Origin: Mytilisepta virgata
Taxonomy: Eukaryota > Mollusca > Bivalvia > Mytilida > Mytilidae
Direction of reading: 5' to 3'
Length of the DNA: 64,000 nt
Assembly: GCA_028015205.1 (NCBI GenBank)
Contig: CM051521.1
Span: 67,626,314-67,690,313, forward strand
Position 1 is the stretch's first letter. Each line of letters begins with the position of its first letter. Shown here in pieces: positions 40,976 to 52,544 of this stretch. The translations under genes were made by a program, and so were the position numbers. The notes below the pieces were generated by a model, which was given only the letters and a program-made list of their open reading frames with translations, did not search any database and was not told the origin of the DNA.

Positions 40976-41598
40976 TCTCACCTGGCCCAAAGGGCCATGT
41001 GAGCTATTGCCATCACTTGGCGGTAGTCGTCCGTCGTCGTCGTCGTTAACTTTCCTTTAAAGATCTCCTCTGAAACCACAGAGCCAATTGGAACAAAACT
41101 TGGCAGCAGTGGTTCTGAGGTGGTCCTCTTTCAGAATTATATTCGATGACCCGGACCATCATCCAAGATGGCCGCCAGAGCCGAACATAGTGTAACATAG
41201 GACCCTATGGGAAATTTACTTAAATATCTTCTTGTCTGAAACCACTTGGCCAATTGGAACAAAACTTGGCAGAAATGGTCCTTAGGTGCTCCTCTTTCAG
41301 AACTACGTCCGATGACTACATTCTCCATCCAGGATGGCCGCCAGAGTCGAACATAGATCTTCTTGTCTGAAACCACTGGGCCAATTGGAACAAAAGTTGA
41401 CAGCAATGGTCCTTCAGAATTATATCCTATGACCCCACCCGTCATCCAAGATGGCCACCAAAGCCGAACAGTGTTTAACATATGACCTAAGTGGAAAAAT
41501 CACTGAAAGATCTTCTTTTTTTGAAACCTGTGAGCCAGGTTGTCAGTCAAGATGGGCATAGTCCAGTGAGCGATTCAGGCTCCTGGGAGCCTCTAGTT
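40976..41598 (+). mobile_element. Dispersed repeat with palindromic CTCACCTGGCCCAAAGGGCC head, ~143-bp internal units
   Basis: The head at 40978-41003 folds on itself (CTCAC..GGCCC-AAA-GGGCC..GTGAG), followed by 'gccatcacttggcggtagtc'. Inside, 'tctgaaaccact.ggccaattggaacaaa' and 'catccaagatggccgcca' recur three times over about 41060-41500. It ends 'ggctcctgggagcctctagtttc'. The minus-strand frame 41137-41481 is a repeat artefact. Confidence 0.6.
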
Positions 41599-41809
41599 TC
41601 ATGATGTCACAGTAGGAATTCAGAGGAAAGCAAGAAATTTTGACATAATAATTGAATTGCGACCAATGAAGATCTGAGACCAATTGAACCACACATTGAA
41701 TATAAAAATATAATCAACTATTTGGGAAATGTATAAATCGGCTTACAATTAGAAACATATGAGCACAATATGTACAGGTAACAACTTTGTAAATAAATAA
41801 TTTATTTTT

Positions 41810-42223
41810 ATGCCCCGCCCACGAATGTGGATTAAGCATATAGAGTTACCCTTGTCTGTCCGTATGTCCGTACATCTGTATATATGTCCGAACTTTTGTA
41901 CGTACGTCCGAACTATGTGGAGTAGTTTTGCGTTTAGGTTCATTTCTTTGGAACTAAGCCTAGTGCATCAATGAAACTTCGTCAGTGGATGTGCCTTGGA
42001 TAGTACTGAGCAGTCATACAATAATTGGGTCATTATAACTTACATTTTACGCTTGAGCGACTCTGGTCAAGTTTTGTGTTTAGATTCATTTCTTTGGAAC
42101 TAAGCACAGTGTATCAACGAAACTTCATCAGTGGATTTGCCTTGGATAGTACTGGGCATTGATACATGATGACGTACATTTTAGGCGGGGCATTCGTGTC
42201 TTATAGACACAATTTTCTAGTTT
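41810..42223 (+). mobile_element. Dispersed repeat with TATGCCCCGCC...GGCGGGGCAT ends, copy 2
   Basis: Inverted ends TATGCCCCGCC (41810) and GGCGGGGCATTCG (42185), then 'gtgtcttatagacaca' and 'ttttctagttttt'. Two internal copies of 'gtttag.ttcatttctttggaactaagc'. Same family as 9831-11222. Non-coding. Confidence 0.65.
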
Positions 42224-43272
42224 TTAATGTTTTTAATAGAAAGCTTTCAAAACTGTACAAAAAAGACTCCATGGATAAAAGAGGAACATTAGCTTTTTGG
42301 AGGAACCAATTGAAGAAGACAGATATAAATGGAAAAGTAAAAGGTCAACTCCCATAGTGAATTTTTTAAATTAATTGTCAGAGAATTAATTCGCGAACAA
42401 GCCATGGAACTATTTAAAATTAATGTAGAGGAAAAGTTTCCCTTTCCTGAAAATATTAACGAGGTCAGTTTATCAACAAAGGAAACAAAAGTAAAAAACA
42501 TAACCTACCAGATTCTGGAAAAATTTGATATTATGCAGACCCAGTTTCACCATGAAAGCAATGATCGATGAGTTACTGAATTACAGTACAAATTTGGTCA
42601 TTAAGGGCTTACACTACCTACAAATGGAAGACACTGTGAAAGAAGGTGACAACTCAAGAGTTGTACCAAACTTGAAAATCTGCATACCCCTGTTTTATGC
42701 CCATTCATGTCTATCCAAGTATTTGTTTGAATGTATTGATTATTTTGAGAAGGTCGGCTGCTTTCTTTCGCCTTTAGACAAACTTAGAGTACTTGAGGGT
42801 AGTATGGTAAACATGAGGGGGGACAAGGTAATAATATTGAAGCCGATCTCGTACAGGAACACTCTGTAAGAAACCAAAAGGAATTGATAAGGGGTCTTTG
42901 TGCCAACAAAAGTCAGAATGCAATTTAAGCAATTACTGCACCAGTTATAACAAATATTTGTGACAATTTTGACAAGGAACATTTTTTTCCAAAAAAATCA
43001 AGACATAATAAGATGATATCTGTAAATGACATTAAAGTGGTGTCAGAGACTTTGAGGAAAATAAGACCTTTTCAATTAACTTATGGAAGAACATGTTCAT
43101 TTCCTGACATACCAGCCCAGCCTTGTTCCAAAATAGATATTATAAAAATGAACATTGATTTGGATGTTATGCTAGGAAGAGTCCGCAGAGGCTATGTGAA
43201 TATAGATGATGACAATGAAGAAGACAACAATGAAACAACTGATGAGGAGAATTTGCCAGATATACCACTTTA
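42224..43272 (+). pseudogene. Frameshifted DUF6589-like gene (C-terminal half)
   Basis: Coding-like blocks in changing frames: 'MDKRGTLAFWRNQLKKTD' (to 42357), 'RELIREQAMELFKINVEEKF' (about 42370-42560), the block with 'EGDNSRVVPNLKICIPLFY' and 'LSPLDKLRVLEGSMVNMRG' (42525-42810), and an acidic C-terminus (43013-43272). At the G-run 42817-42822 a one-base shift restores 'NNIEADLVQEHSVRNQKE', so at least three frame breaks exist. 'EGDxxRv...lkiclplf', 'LSP..KLRVLEGSMVNMRG' and 'NNIeaDLvqEH' resemble the C-terminal region of DUF6589 proteins. Function unknown; many copies accompany transposons. A piece matching the N-terminal half lies at 8324. Confidence 0.5.
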
Positions 43273-43360
43273 ATGCAGTTAATGGTACCTCTGTACAAAC
43301 TACTTGTTTTTATTATTGGATCAAAACAGAATGTATGAATTATCTCAGGACTTTATTATA

Positions 43361-44450
43361 CCCCCGCTTTTTTTCAAAAAGTTGGGTATATAGTATTCGT
43401 TGTGTCCGTCCGTCCGACGTTTGTATCCGCAACTCCTCCTAAATTACTGAATGAAATTTGATGAAACTTTCAGAGAATCTTCATCCCATGATGGCATTGT
43501 GCCCCTCCTATTTTAGAATTTGATCGGACCAATTTTTGGGGTTTCCTATAGAAAAACACGGACTTTGACTTTCAATGTGATAGGGGGTACCATGATGCCA
43601 TCCGCAACTCCTCCTAAACCACTGAATGGAATTTGATGAAACTTTCAGAGGATCTTTATTACATGATGCCATAGTGTACCTCCTATTTTAGATTTTGATC
43701 TGATGAATATTTGGGGTTACCCATACCAAAACATGGACTTTGACATTCATTGTGATAGGGGTACCATGATGCCATCCGCAACTCCTCATAAACCACTGAA
43801 TAGAATTTGATGAAACTTTCAGAGGATCTTTATTACGTGATGTCATAGTGCACCTCCTATTTTAAATTTTGATCTGACCAACATTTGGGGTTTCCCATAC
43901 CAACACATGGACTCTGCCATTCATTGTGATAGGGGTACCATGATGCCATCCGCAACTCCTCCTAAACCACTGAATGGAATTTGATGAAACTTTCTCAGGA
44001 TCTTTATTACATGATGTCATAGTGCACCTCCTATTTTAGATTTTGATCTGATGAATATTTGGGGTTACCCATACCAAAACATGGACTTTGACATTCATTG
44101 TGATAGGGGTACCATGATACCATCCGCAACTCGTCCTAAACTACTGAATGGAATTTGATGAAACTTTCAGAGGATCTTTATTACATGATGGTGTAGTGCA
44201 CCTCCTATTTTAGATTTTGATCTGACCAACATTTGGGGTTTCCCATACCAACACATGGACTTTGCCATTCATTCTGATAGGGGTACCATGATGCCATCTG
44301 CAACTCCTCCTAATCCATTGAATGGAATTTGATGAAACACATCTCACTGCTGTTGGAGTTTTTCCTATCCAAAATATTGACATTTCCTTTCATGTATCTT
44401 ATGTAAGGCGGGGGTATCAAGTAGTGAGCTTTGCTCACAGTATTTCTAGT
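43361..44450 (+). mobile_element. Dispersed repeat with a 174-bp tandem array (6 units)
   Basis: Head 'tatacccccgctttttttc..aaagttgggtatata', tail 'aggcgggggtatcaagtagtgagctttgctcacagtatttctag'. Between them 'tccgcaactcctcctaaa' recurs at 43426, 43601, 43775, 43949, 44123 and 44297, a strikingly regular 174-175-bp spacing, with 'gaatttgatgaaactttc' and 'gataggggtaccatgat' in each. No coding content. Confidence 0.8.
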
Positions 44451-44455
44451 TTTAC

Positions 44456-44580
44456 TACACATCTCAGAACTTTTATTTTATTACTACAGATATCAGCACT
44501 TTACTTTATTATTATAGATATCAGTACTTTCCTTTATTTGATTACATATCTCAGCACTTTATTGTATTACTACCAACACT
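44456..44580. repeat. Short tandem repeat, ~32-bp unit, four copies
   Basis: Variants of 'ttactacagatatcagcacttta'. A further copy lies at about 50515 on the other side of the DNA transposon, so the transposon probably split this array. Confidence 0.65.
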
Positions 44581-45898
44581 CTTAAGGAAGCTATATTGCA
44601 TTCACCTTGTCCGTTGGTCCGTCTGTTCGTGCAACAAATATTTCCGTCACACTTTTCTCAGAAACAACTGAATGAAATGACTTTATATTTGACCAGCAGC
44701 TTAAAGAGTAACTAAAACGCTTATAGCAAGTTATTTTCATTTTATAGTACTAAATAAACGTATAAAAACGCAAAAAAACCCGATGAAATTTGGTCAAGTA
44801 ATAACGGAGAAAATAGCGAGTGAAGTTGGATTATTTTTACCTGTGGGAAATCCAATCAGCGCTATTTCCGGAAACAGGATTTCCTCGCTGAGTGACCCCG
44901 ATTGACCGGAAATGACGTACAGTGCGGGCTACTCTTGAACTTGTTTACATTGACCTCTTCATGTTCTTGAACACATAAGGCATCAACAAATTAGGTTTAA
45001 ATAAATAAGTTTATTGTTTATTAGATTTTTGGGAAACGATACTTTTGCCATGTCTTTAAAAAGGGGATGTTGTAATTTTAGAATTATCAGTGCTTACCAA
45101 TTTGAAATAATAATTTAATTCTAGAAATGGGGAATTCTGGTAATAACTATAATAGTATAGCCAATAAATTTCAATAAATCCTCCCATATACCAGGGATCA
45201 TATAATACTAACGGGATATGTCACTCGGTTATAATAGGATATTTCTAGGACTCTAATACAAAGCTAGGAACCGATAATTTACTTTCGCATTTAAACATTA
45301 CACGAACAAAGCTAGCATTATTTTCGTATTTAGAAAAAATAAAATCGAGTTCGGAAAGTTTGACAAATATCCGGCTTTGAGTAATTCGATTTATTTATAT
45401 TTCAGGATGTTTCTTTAAATGGAGGTTACTATATAATTTATTTTGAAATTAATTTCAGTAACTTAATTATATATTGTGTATGTATATAATGTTTCAAAAA
45501 GTTATATGGAATCTTTTGGGACACGCAAGCTTTTATTGTCAATTCATTGTTGGTGAATTTTGTTTTTCTTTTTGATGTCCCGTAATTGTATAAAACAATA
45601 TCCATTCATTACAATTTCATTTCATCGGTATTGATCATTAAATGATTTGTTTAACTGCTTGATTCTTATTCAATTATGTCTTCAATTGGTGTCGACTTTA
45701 GTTTTTCTTGATAACATTCAATTACATTTTAATTAAGATATGATCGAGAAAATTTATAAAAGAAAAAAAAAAAGAAAAGGAACATACAATGGTTTTGTAC
45801 AAACACAAGCATCGAATTCATAAAACTTTTTGACAAATTTATCCATACTATTTCTTAAAATATTACCATATTATCATGTCGGCTAAAAGTGATTTCCC

Positions 45899-46147
45899 GG
45901 CCTCGGTGGCCGAGTGGTCTAGGTAGTTCGTCAGGACTACCAATGATCACTTGCCTATCAACACTGGGGTTGCGAGTTCGAATCCAACCCCGTGGCGGGG
46001 TGTGCTCCGACTCCGATCTAAATTGACAAGGATTTCTAATTTTCCCACCGAAGGTCGGTGATTCTCTCCGGCTTCCCCAACCAATAAAAATTGGTCGCCG
46101 TGAAATAGCCAAATGTGCTGAAAACGGCGTAAAATCCCAACTAAACA
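45899..46147 (+). mobile_element. tRNA-derived SINE, copy 3 (inside element A)
   Basis: The best-preserved head: GGCCTCGGTGGCCGAGTGG (A-box), GCGAGTTCGAATCC (B-box), body ATTGACAAGGATTTCTAATT, tail GCTGAAAACGGCGTAAAATC. Flanking 'aagtgatttc' and 'aagttatttc' may be a mutated target duplication. Absent from element B, so it inserted after the two diverged. Confidence 0.85.
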
Positions 46148-46444
46148 AAAATTAAGTTATTTCTTGTCGTGAGACGATAGTGACCTGAACTTAGATTTGC
46201 CCTTCGGGGAGTTTACTGTTTCAGATATAGACTCTGATAGTGAAAACACACCACCTAAAAACACCAGGAAAGACATTAAAAATATATGTATAAGTGCCCC
46301 GAGTGTGACTCTTCTTATTCTTCCGTGTCCTGATGCTTTTCAATCGAGAGAATAAAAATACACCCCCAAAAAATCGTTTGTTTACTGGTCTTTAGAATAT
46401 GGAACAGTGGCGTAACTTCCATTAAGGCAATTTGCCTTAGTAGT

Positions 46445-47440
46445 TTTATTTGCAAAATTTTATTCCCCCGCAACAAAAAGTGGGGGCATCTTGTTTTACC
46501 CCTTTCCGTCCGTCCTTCCGTAATACAGTTACTTCACAGAGTTGAGTGCAGGGGGCATCACTTTGTCTAGATTTTAATAACACCGTATAATTTTGGAAAT
46601 TTGAATAAAAAATGTGATTAGATTACATGTATACTTTAGTTTAATAAGATATTAGAAATGAAACCTCCGGGTGTCAAACTTAAACGTAGTATCTTTTATA
46701 TATATCATCATTCATTGTATTCCATCGCTGCTTTGGTCACTATTCATTATAAAGCATCAAATCGGTGCTATAGTGGCTTGAAACTTTAAGGGTAAAAATT
46801 AATGATTTCTACGTATTGAAGATCTCACTGCAGGGATCACCACAGAAAATATTTTAAGAGCGGCGCTAACATCAATTTGTATAAAATTATAAGATCTTGG
46901 TTAAATTTGTTAAACATGTGAGAATCTGTTGAAAATACTTGTGTGATAATTAAGTTTTAACACTATTTATTATGTCGGTTTAGTTTTTTCTATTTTTGTG
47001 TTTTAGTTCTTGGCGGCTTATTGAATCTAGTGCTTATTGAATTGATTTTTATCGTTTGTCTTTTATTATTTTGACCACTGACCCATAATGTAGGGGGAGG
47101 GCTGAGTACTCACAAATAAAAATGTAACGAATAATGAGATTCAACAGTTTTTAATTGAAAAAGTACATGTAATTTGAAGATTAAGTATATGTAGAATGCA
47201 ATGGAAAATTGTAAAACACTGTCAGGCTTTGTAGTCGGCCCATCAATCAAATGTAGATCAGGAATCTCCTAGAATCTGTTGTCTGAAAAAAAAGAGCATG
47301 GCTAGGTTATTTTATGAATTTTCAGGAAGGACAGACCTAAATGCTTCTGTCATTATCAAGACAGACAGTAACCCTAAAGTTAAAATATTCAAATGTTTTT
47401 GACTCAATATCTAAAAGTATTTTGCTCACAAATTATTATA
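46445..47440. other. Interior of element A, no gene
   Basis: Starts with a short repeat 'ccccgcaacaaaaagtgggggcatc' (46465) of the type that heads bivalve dispersed repeats; the rest is AT-rich with nothing recognised. Confidence 0.45.
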
Positions 47441-47445
47441 AAAAT

Positions 47446-48189
47446 CCAGCTAAATTTAAACAACTTCTAGCCCTACTAATTAATGTTTAGAATAACAAAA
47501 ACTTTATAAAATTAGTTTAATACGATCACAATATAAATTAGTTTTGAAAAAAAAATGGTTTTAATGAACTGGAATAAGTGATGAAGACGGCCATAAAAAA
47601 AAACATTGGGCTATGAGGGTCATTTCTGAGAAAAAATCCAGCGAAATTTAAACAACTTCTAGCCGTCCTTATTGATGTTTAAAATAGCAAAAACTTTATA
47701 AAATTAGTTTTATGCGATCACAATATAAATTAGTTTTGAGAAAAAAATGGTTTTAATGAACTGGAATAAGTGATAAAGACGGCCATAAAAAAAACATTGG
47801 GCTATGAGGGTCATTTTTTGGGGAAAATCCAGTGAAATATAAACAACTTCTAGCCCTCCTTATTGATGTTTAAAATAGCAAAAACTTTATAAAATTAGTT
47901 TAATACGATCACAATATAAATTAGTTTTGAGAAAAAAATGGTTTTAATGAACTGGAATAAGTGATGAAGACGGCCATAAAAAAAAAACATTAGGCTATGA
48001 GGGTCATTTCTGGGAAAAAATCCAGCGAAATTTAAACAACTTTTAGCCCTCCTAATTGATGTTTAAAATAGCAAAAACTTTATAAAATTAGTTTAATACG
48101 ATCACAATATAAATTAGTTTTGAAAAAAAAATGGTTTTAATGAACTGGAATAAGTGATGAAGACAGCCATAAAAAAAAAACATTAGAGC
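47446..48189. repeat. Tandem array of four ~192-bp units inside element A
   Basis: 'ccagcgaaatttaaacaact' recurs at 47446, 47638, 47829 and 48022, each followed by 'tttataaaattagtttaata', 'atggttttaatgaactggaa' and 'gacggccataaaaaaa'. High similarity between units suggests recent expansion. Not present in element B. Confidence 0.9.
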
Positions 48190-48727
48190 ATCGACGATAC
48201 GAATTGGACAAAACTTTCAATTGCAGTCAACACCACTCTTTAGACAGCTTTGTAACTAATTACGTCAATGTAAATGTTTCAACCGGATTAATATACAAAA
48301 AATAAATAAAACACAACATTATGGCATTAATAACTTACCCTGTTAACTCTTTCTCAGGATCAAAATCACGAAATTTGTAATTGAATTTTTTCACACCCGC
48401 TTATAAAATGGCGTATACCGGAAACGACCGGGTGATCCCGGAGACGGATACGAATTATTTCCGCCGAGCCGCAGAAAGATCTGTCAATTTACAAAGACTT
48501 TACATATAGATTCATGTCCCCTTCATATACAGTTCCTGCATATACATATATATAAAAAGAATGAAAATGAAATTATAGATATTTTGAAAGGTGTGTATAA
48601 CATAAATACAAATAGAAGACCATCTTATAGGAATAAAAAGCAAACACTATTTTTTTAAACAAGCAAATATAAGACACAATATTAATTGGTAGTTTTAAAA
48701 CAGATGTTTTACAAATAGTGATATAAG

Positions 48728-48759
48728 CTGGGACTATTATACTAGTATAATAGTCCCAG
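48728..48759. mobile_element. 32-bp perfect palindromic insertion with 7-bp target duplication
   Basis: CTGGGACTATTATACT followed at once by its reverse complement, flanked by ATATAAG on both sides (48721-48727 and 48760-48766). The homologous stretch in element B (56361-56380, opposite strand) lacks both the palindrome and one ATATAAG, so B shows the empty site. Confidence 0.8.
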
Positions 48760-49914
48760 ATATAAGTTACTGAATAGTAATATAGATTTTGATGTAGAAT
48801 TGTAATGTGTTTTTTTTTTTATTGAATTGACAGATTCATAAAATTTCAGAATTTTCTTATAAAAATATAATAAATTTCTTAGTTTAATCAGAGACATATA
48901 TGTAGAGAGGGATAAGTAATTTCTTACAATCCTTCTTGTAATAATAAAAATATGTAGAGAATCGTTGGAGAAACTGCACTGTACACCTAAAACTTTAATA
49001 AAAGATTTTGATGGATTTTAATAAAAAAAAAATTATTCAGCTTATAAAATAATTCCCACATTTGTAGAGTTATAATTTGGTTAATATTGGTTATGGGACT
49101 TTATGCCCTTTGTGTAATTTGAATTATAATATGAGTCAAAACTGGTTTTCATAACACCTTTCTAATTACTTTGTTATATTGATTTACTCCACAGTTGGTA
49201 GGTGCATGGCCAAGTTGTTATTTACCTGATTGGAGGGATTAAAACTTTTGTTTGATCTTTATTACTAGATAACAGGATGTTAATTAATAGGTGCTAAAAC
49301 TTTAACTGTTTTAATTATCAGGATTAAAGGTGATAAATATCCATCCACATGTTTACTAATTTGTTTTATATCATGAACTAGTTTTAATTTTCACAGGTGT
49401 TTAATACTATTTAGGGGAAAATAAAATTTCTTGCACGATTGGAAGTGTCATATATATATATATTTTTTTTTATAAATAATGAATAAATAAATACACATTC
49501 TTTTAATAAATAATTAGACATTCAAACTTTGCTTTAGCTTTACATTGCCTAATGAAATAGAATGTCTTTAAAAAAAAGCTACATTTTTACCCAAATTATT
49601 TTCAGCATTATCAGGATATGTATACTGCTCATGCTGGTTGCCCATTTTTCACACAAGTAGAAATATATAAAATTATATATATTAAAACAGTAAGTTAAAG
49701 TCCTCTTATACATATATGAACAAATTTAGGCAAAATATAAATCACAACCCTCCATCCAAGACACAATGTAATAAAAGTGAGCAAACATAGGTTAAGTCTT
49801 TATTCAATTAAACTTTTATAATTCTATTATGGCACCAAATGCACATCAGCTGTTTAGCGCAAAGAATTATGACGCTTTATATTATTTCTGAAGTCTCTAG
49901 GTATTCAAACTCAT

Positions 49915-49965
49915 TCGGTCATCTTTTGGAAAAGCGTGTTGAGTATGTACCGTTTTTGCAGAGTT
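49915..49965 (-). pseudogene. THAP-domain remnant in element A
   Basis: On the minus strand reads '...HTQHAFPKDDR' then diverges. The part of the gene holding the start codon and first zinc cysteines is deleted compared with element B (about 145 bp missing, B 54403-54546). Confidence 0.6.
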
Positions 49966-50235
49966 GAATCTGCTTTTACTTTGCAAATGACCTGTACCTA
50001 TTTATGTAAAAGATCTGAACCGCACAGTACGTCACTTCCGACGAGTAGCAATATTAGAATAAGTGGCGAGTTTTTTAACAAATCGTTCAGGTGTGCAAAT
50101 GACGATCGGCCAGTATTTTGCTAATATCTCGAAAACTAAGTTACCAAATTTCATCGGGTTTTTTGCGTTTTTATACGTTTTTTTAGTACTATAAAATGAA
50201 AATAACTTTCTATAAGCGTTTTAGTTACTCTTTAA

Positions 50236-52540
50236 TAGTGATGATTTGTAATGTGTGAGGACTTTTCACATCTGTCATATACCTACTTCCAGTTTGCCGA
50301 TACTTTAAATTTTTCAATATGTTGAATGAACGTAAAATTTTTTGTCACACTTTTCTCAAGTACTAATGAAAAATGAGTTCATACATTGTTAGTAGCTTAA
50401 CAACGACCAGTCATGGCGGCCATGTTTATTACCTACTTCCTGTTTGCAGATACTTTAATGGTGCCGACCTCCGACCAAGATGGTTGCCACAGCCAGTCTT
50501 ATATTAGCACTTTATTTAATTACTACAAATCTCAGCACTTTATTCAATGTATGCTTATTGTCTTTATTATGCATTTGAATTAAACAATTACTTTTCAATA
50601 TTAGCTTTTGTCTTAATTTTCTTATAAATAATAAAAGGTGATGTTATGAGTAAACTACTGTCTAGGTACAGGCTACTTTTACATTTAGTTGATGCTATTT
50701 GTGTAAATATTGAAGATAAATTTATTACAAACAACAAACCGGTACTCTATATTACTATCAGTCATATAACAATTAACACACATACTATAACTTATCCAGG
50801 CATTACAGTAACAGATTACAACAAATATTACCATTATATGTTTCCTTGTCAAATTATCTATTACAAAGTTGTTAATAAAACCATATTTCAAAAAGGTTTT
50901 TATATACTTCTTTTTGTAATTTCAGGTCAATTTTATACATAAATGAGAGATCACCTCTAGTTTTAAGTTCGAGGTCAAGAGAAAAATGATGGAGTCACAA
51001 ATATTTTTACTGGATTAATAGAAAAAAATATTTATAATATTGAAATTTTAAATTAATATATTACTTTTAAAAACTAGTAAAAGTGATATGCCATCAAGCC
51101 CCTGATGTCAGGCATAGAAGCAAATAAGTGATACTTTTGCATGCAAAGCAACTCAAGTTCCTCTGATAAATTTTACAAATGTATGTCAATTTTTAGACCA
51201 GGAATGAATTCAGTAATTTTTCTCCATAAACATAAAATTTGTTAAAATCAAAGCACTGTATTTTGCCAGCTGTTTTGTATCTGATTGGAAACCAAAAATT
51301 TATGACACAGAAAAGTACTTTATTTCAAATCACACATTCTTTAGTTTTTTTTTAAATATAAAAAAAGTGCCTTAACCATATGACAGTGAATCCTGAATAG
51401 TTTTTTTCACTTGATCCCATATTTTTTAAGTAAACGATATGTAAATATTTAAGTTTTAATTTAAGAACTTTAAGTGACCCACGTCCCTCATATTTAAGAG
51501 AAAAGCGACCTGATGGCATATTTTTTTCTATTCGGCAAATAAGGTAAACGTAAAGCCTGTTATAGGGAATGTCTTCTACATGTTTTAACCAATAATGTGA
51601 TATGCACATTTCTCAAATTTCTATGTGTTTGGGACAATTATATTCCGTGTGAGATTCATGCATCCCACATCACATGACCTACCTTGACGTAACAATGCCA
51701 ACAATCGTCACATCACAATGCTAGAACGTCAGAAAAAACACAACTTCACACAAATGGTACAACAACGTCAAAATTAAAAGCCCTTCAATTTGAAAACCCC
51801 TGAAGCAAGATTCGTTTCTGAATTGAAAATGTGAACCCTCGGGCGGAATTGTCCAATCTCACATCTAAGACCATGACTGATTATTATAATCTCATTGCAT
51901 GCCCAATGTATTCCATTCGGCGCCAGCAAATACATTTAACTCTGAGGCATTTTACATGTGCCCGTCCCATTTCAGTAGCCAGTAATTTAGTTGTAGTCAT
52001 TATTTGCTATTTTTCATAATTGTTTTTCATTTGATTGTTTTGTATATAAATCAGGATGTTGGTTTTCCTGCTTGAATTATGTTACAATGGTCATTTTGGG
52101 GCCTTTTATAGCTTGCTATGAAGTGTGATCCAAGGCTCTGCGTTGGAGGCCTTACTGTAACCTATAATTGCTTTCATCAACAACATTTTGACTTTGGTGG
52201 AGAGTTGTCATTGGCAATCATACCACATCTTATTTCATATATATCCATGTATGGTTGTGTATGATATATAGTCTTTGAGTTAGCATCTGGAAACCTAAAT
52301 GACTTAGAGACAGACCGATGGACAGAGTGAGATGGCCCAAAAAATATATACCCATTCGCTTCTTAATATAACAAACTTTGAATACCCCAGAGCCACCTAA
52401 ACTGCATCATAACTAAAATGTAATCACAAATTCAGCTCATTTATAACACTTACCAACTGACAATTTTCACACCTACATGCTATTGAGCAGAAAGAGCAAC
52501 ACATACATACATTCAGGACTCTCAGCTGTTTTTCATAAAA
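50236..52540. other. AT-rich non-coding DNA, with scraps of the helicase family
   Basis: 51889-51917 is a 29-bp exact repeat of 52935-52963, inside the helicase pseudogene, and 51547-51585 resembles its zinc-binding tail on the opposite strand ('KACYRECLLH'). Frames at 50646-50942 and 51831-52019 have no family character. Confidence 0.45.
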
Positions 52541-52544
52541 AAAA

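Larger units (their letters stand above)
44705..50231 (-). mobile_element. Kolobok-type DNA transposon, 5.5 kb, decayed (element A)
   Basis: Ends AGAGTAACTAAAACGCTT ... AAGCGTTTTAGTTACTCT, each flanked by TTAA (44701-44704 and 50232-50235). Subterminal regions match element B (54146-56877) in inverted order, and the central 48540-49450 matches 55540-56530 of B. TTAA target duplication, a purine-purine 5' end and a THAP-type gene in B point to the Kolobok superfamily. A holds a remnant of that gene (49915-49965), a SINE, a 192-bp tandem array and a coding-like scrap near 46190-46290 ('PFGEFTVSDIDSDSENTPP'). Transposase otherwise gone. Confidence 0.75.

Noticed and set aside
43426..44310. CRISPR-like array suggested by regular spacing
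   Set aside because: Unit (174 bp) is repeated end to end with no unique spacers, in eukaryotic DNA; it is a tandem repeat.
50646..50942. 98-codon + strand frame
   Set aside because: AT-driven composition, overlaps an equally open minus-strand frame, no family.
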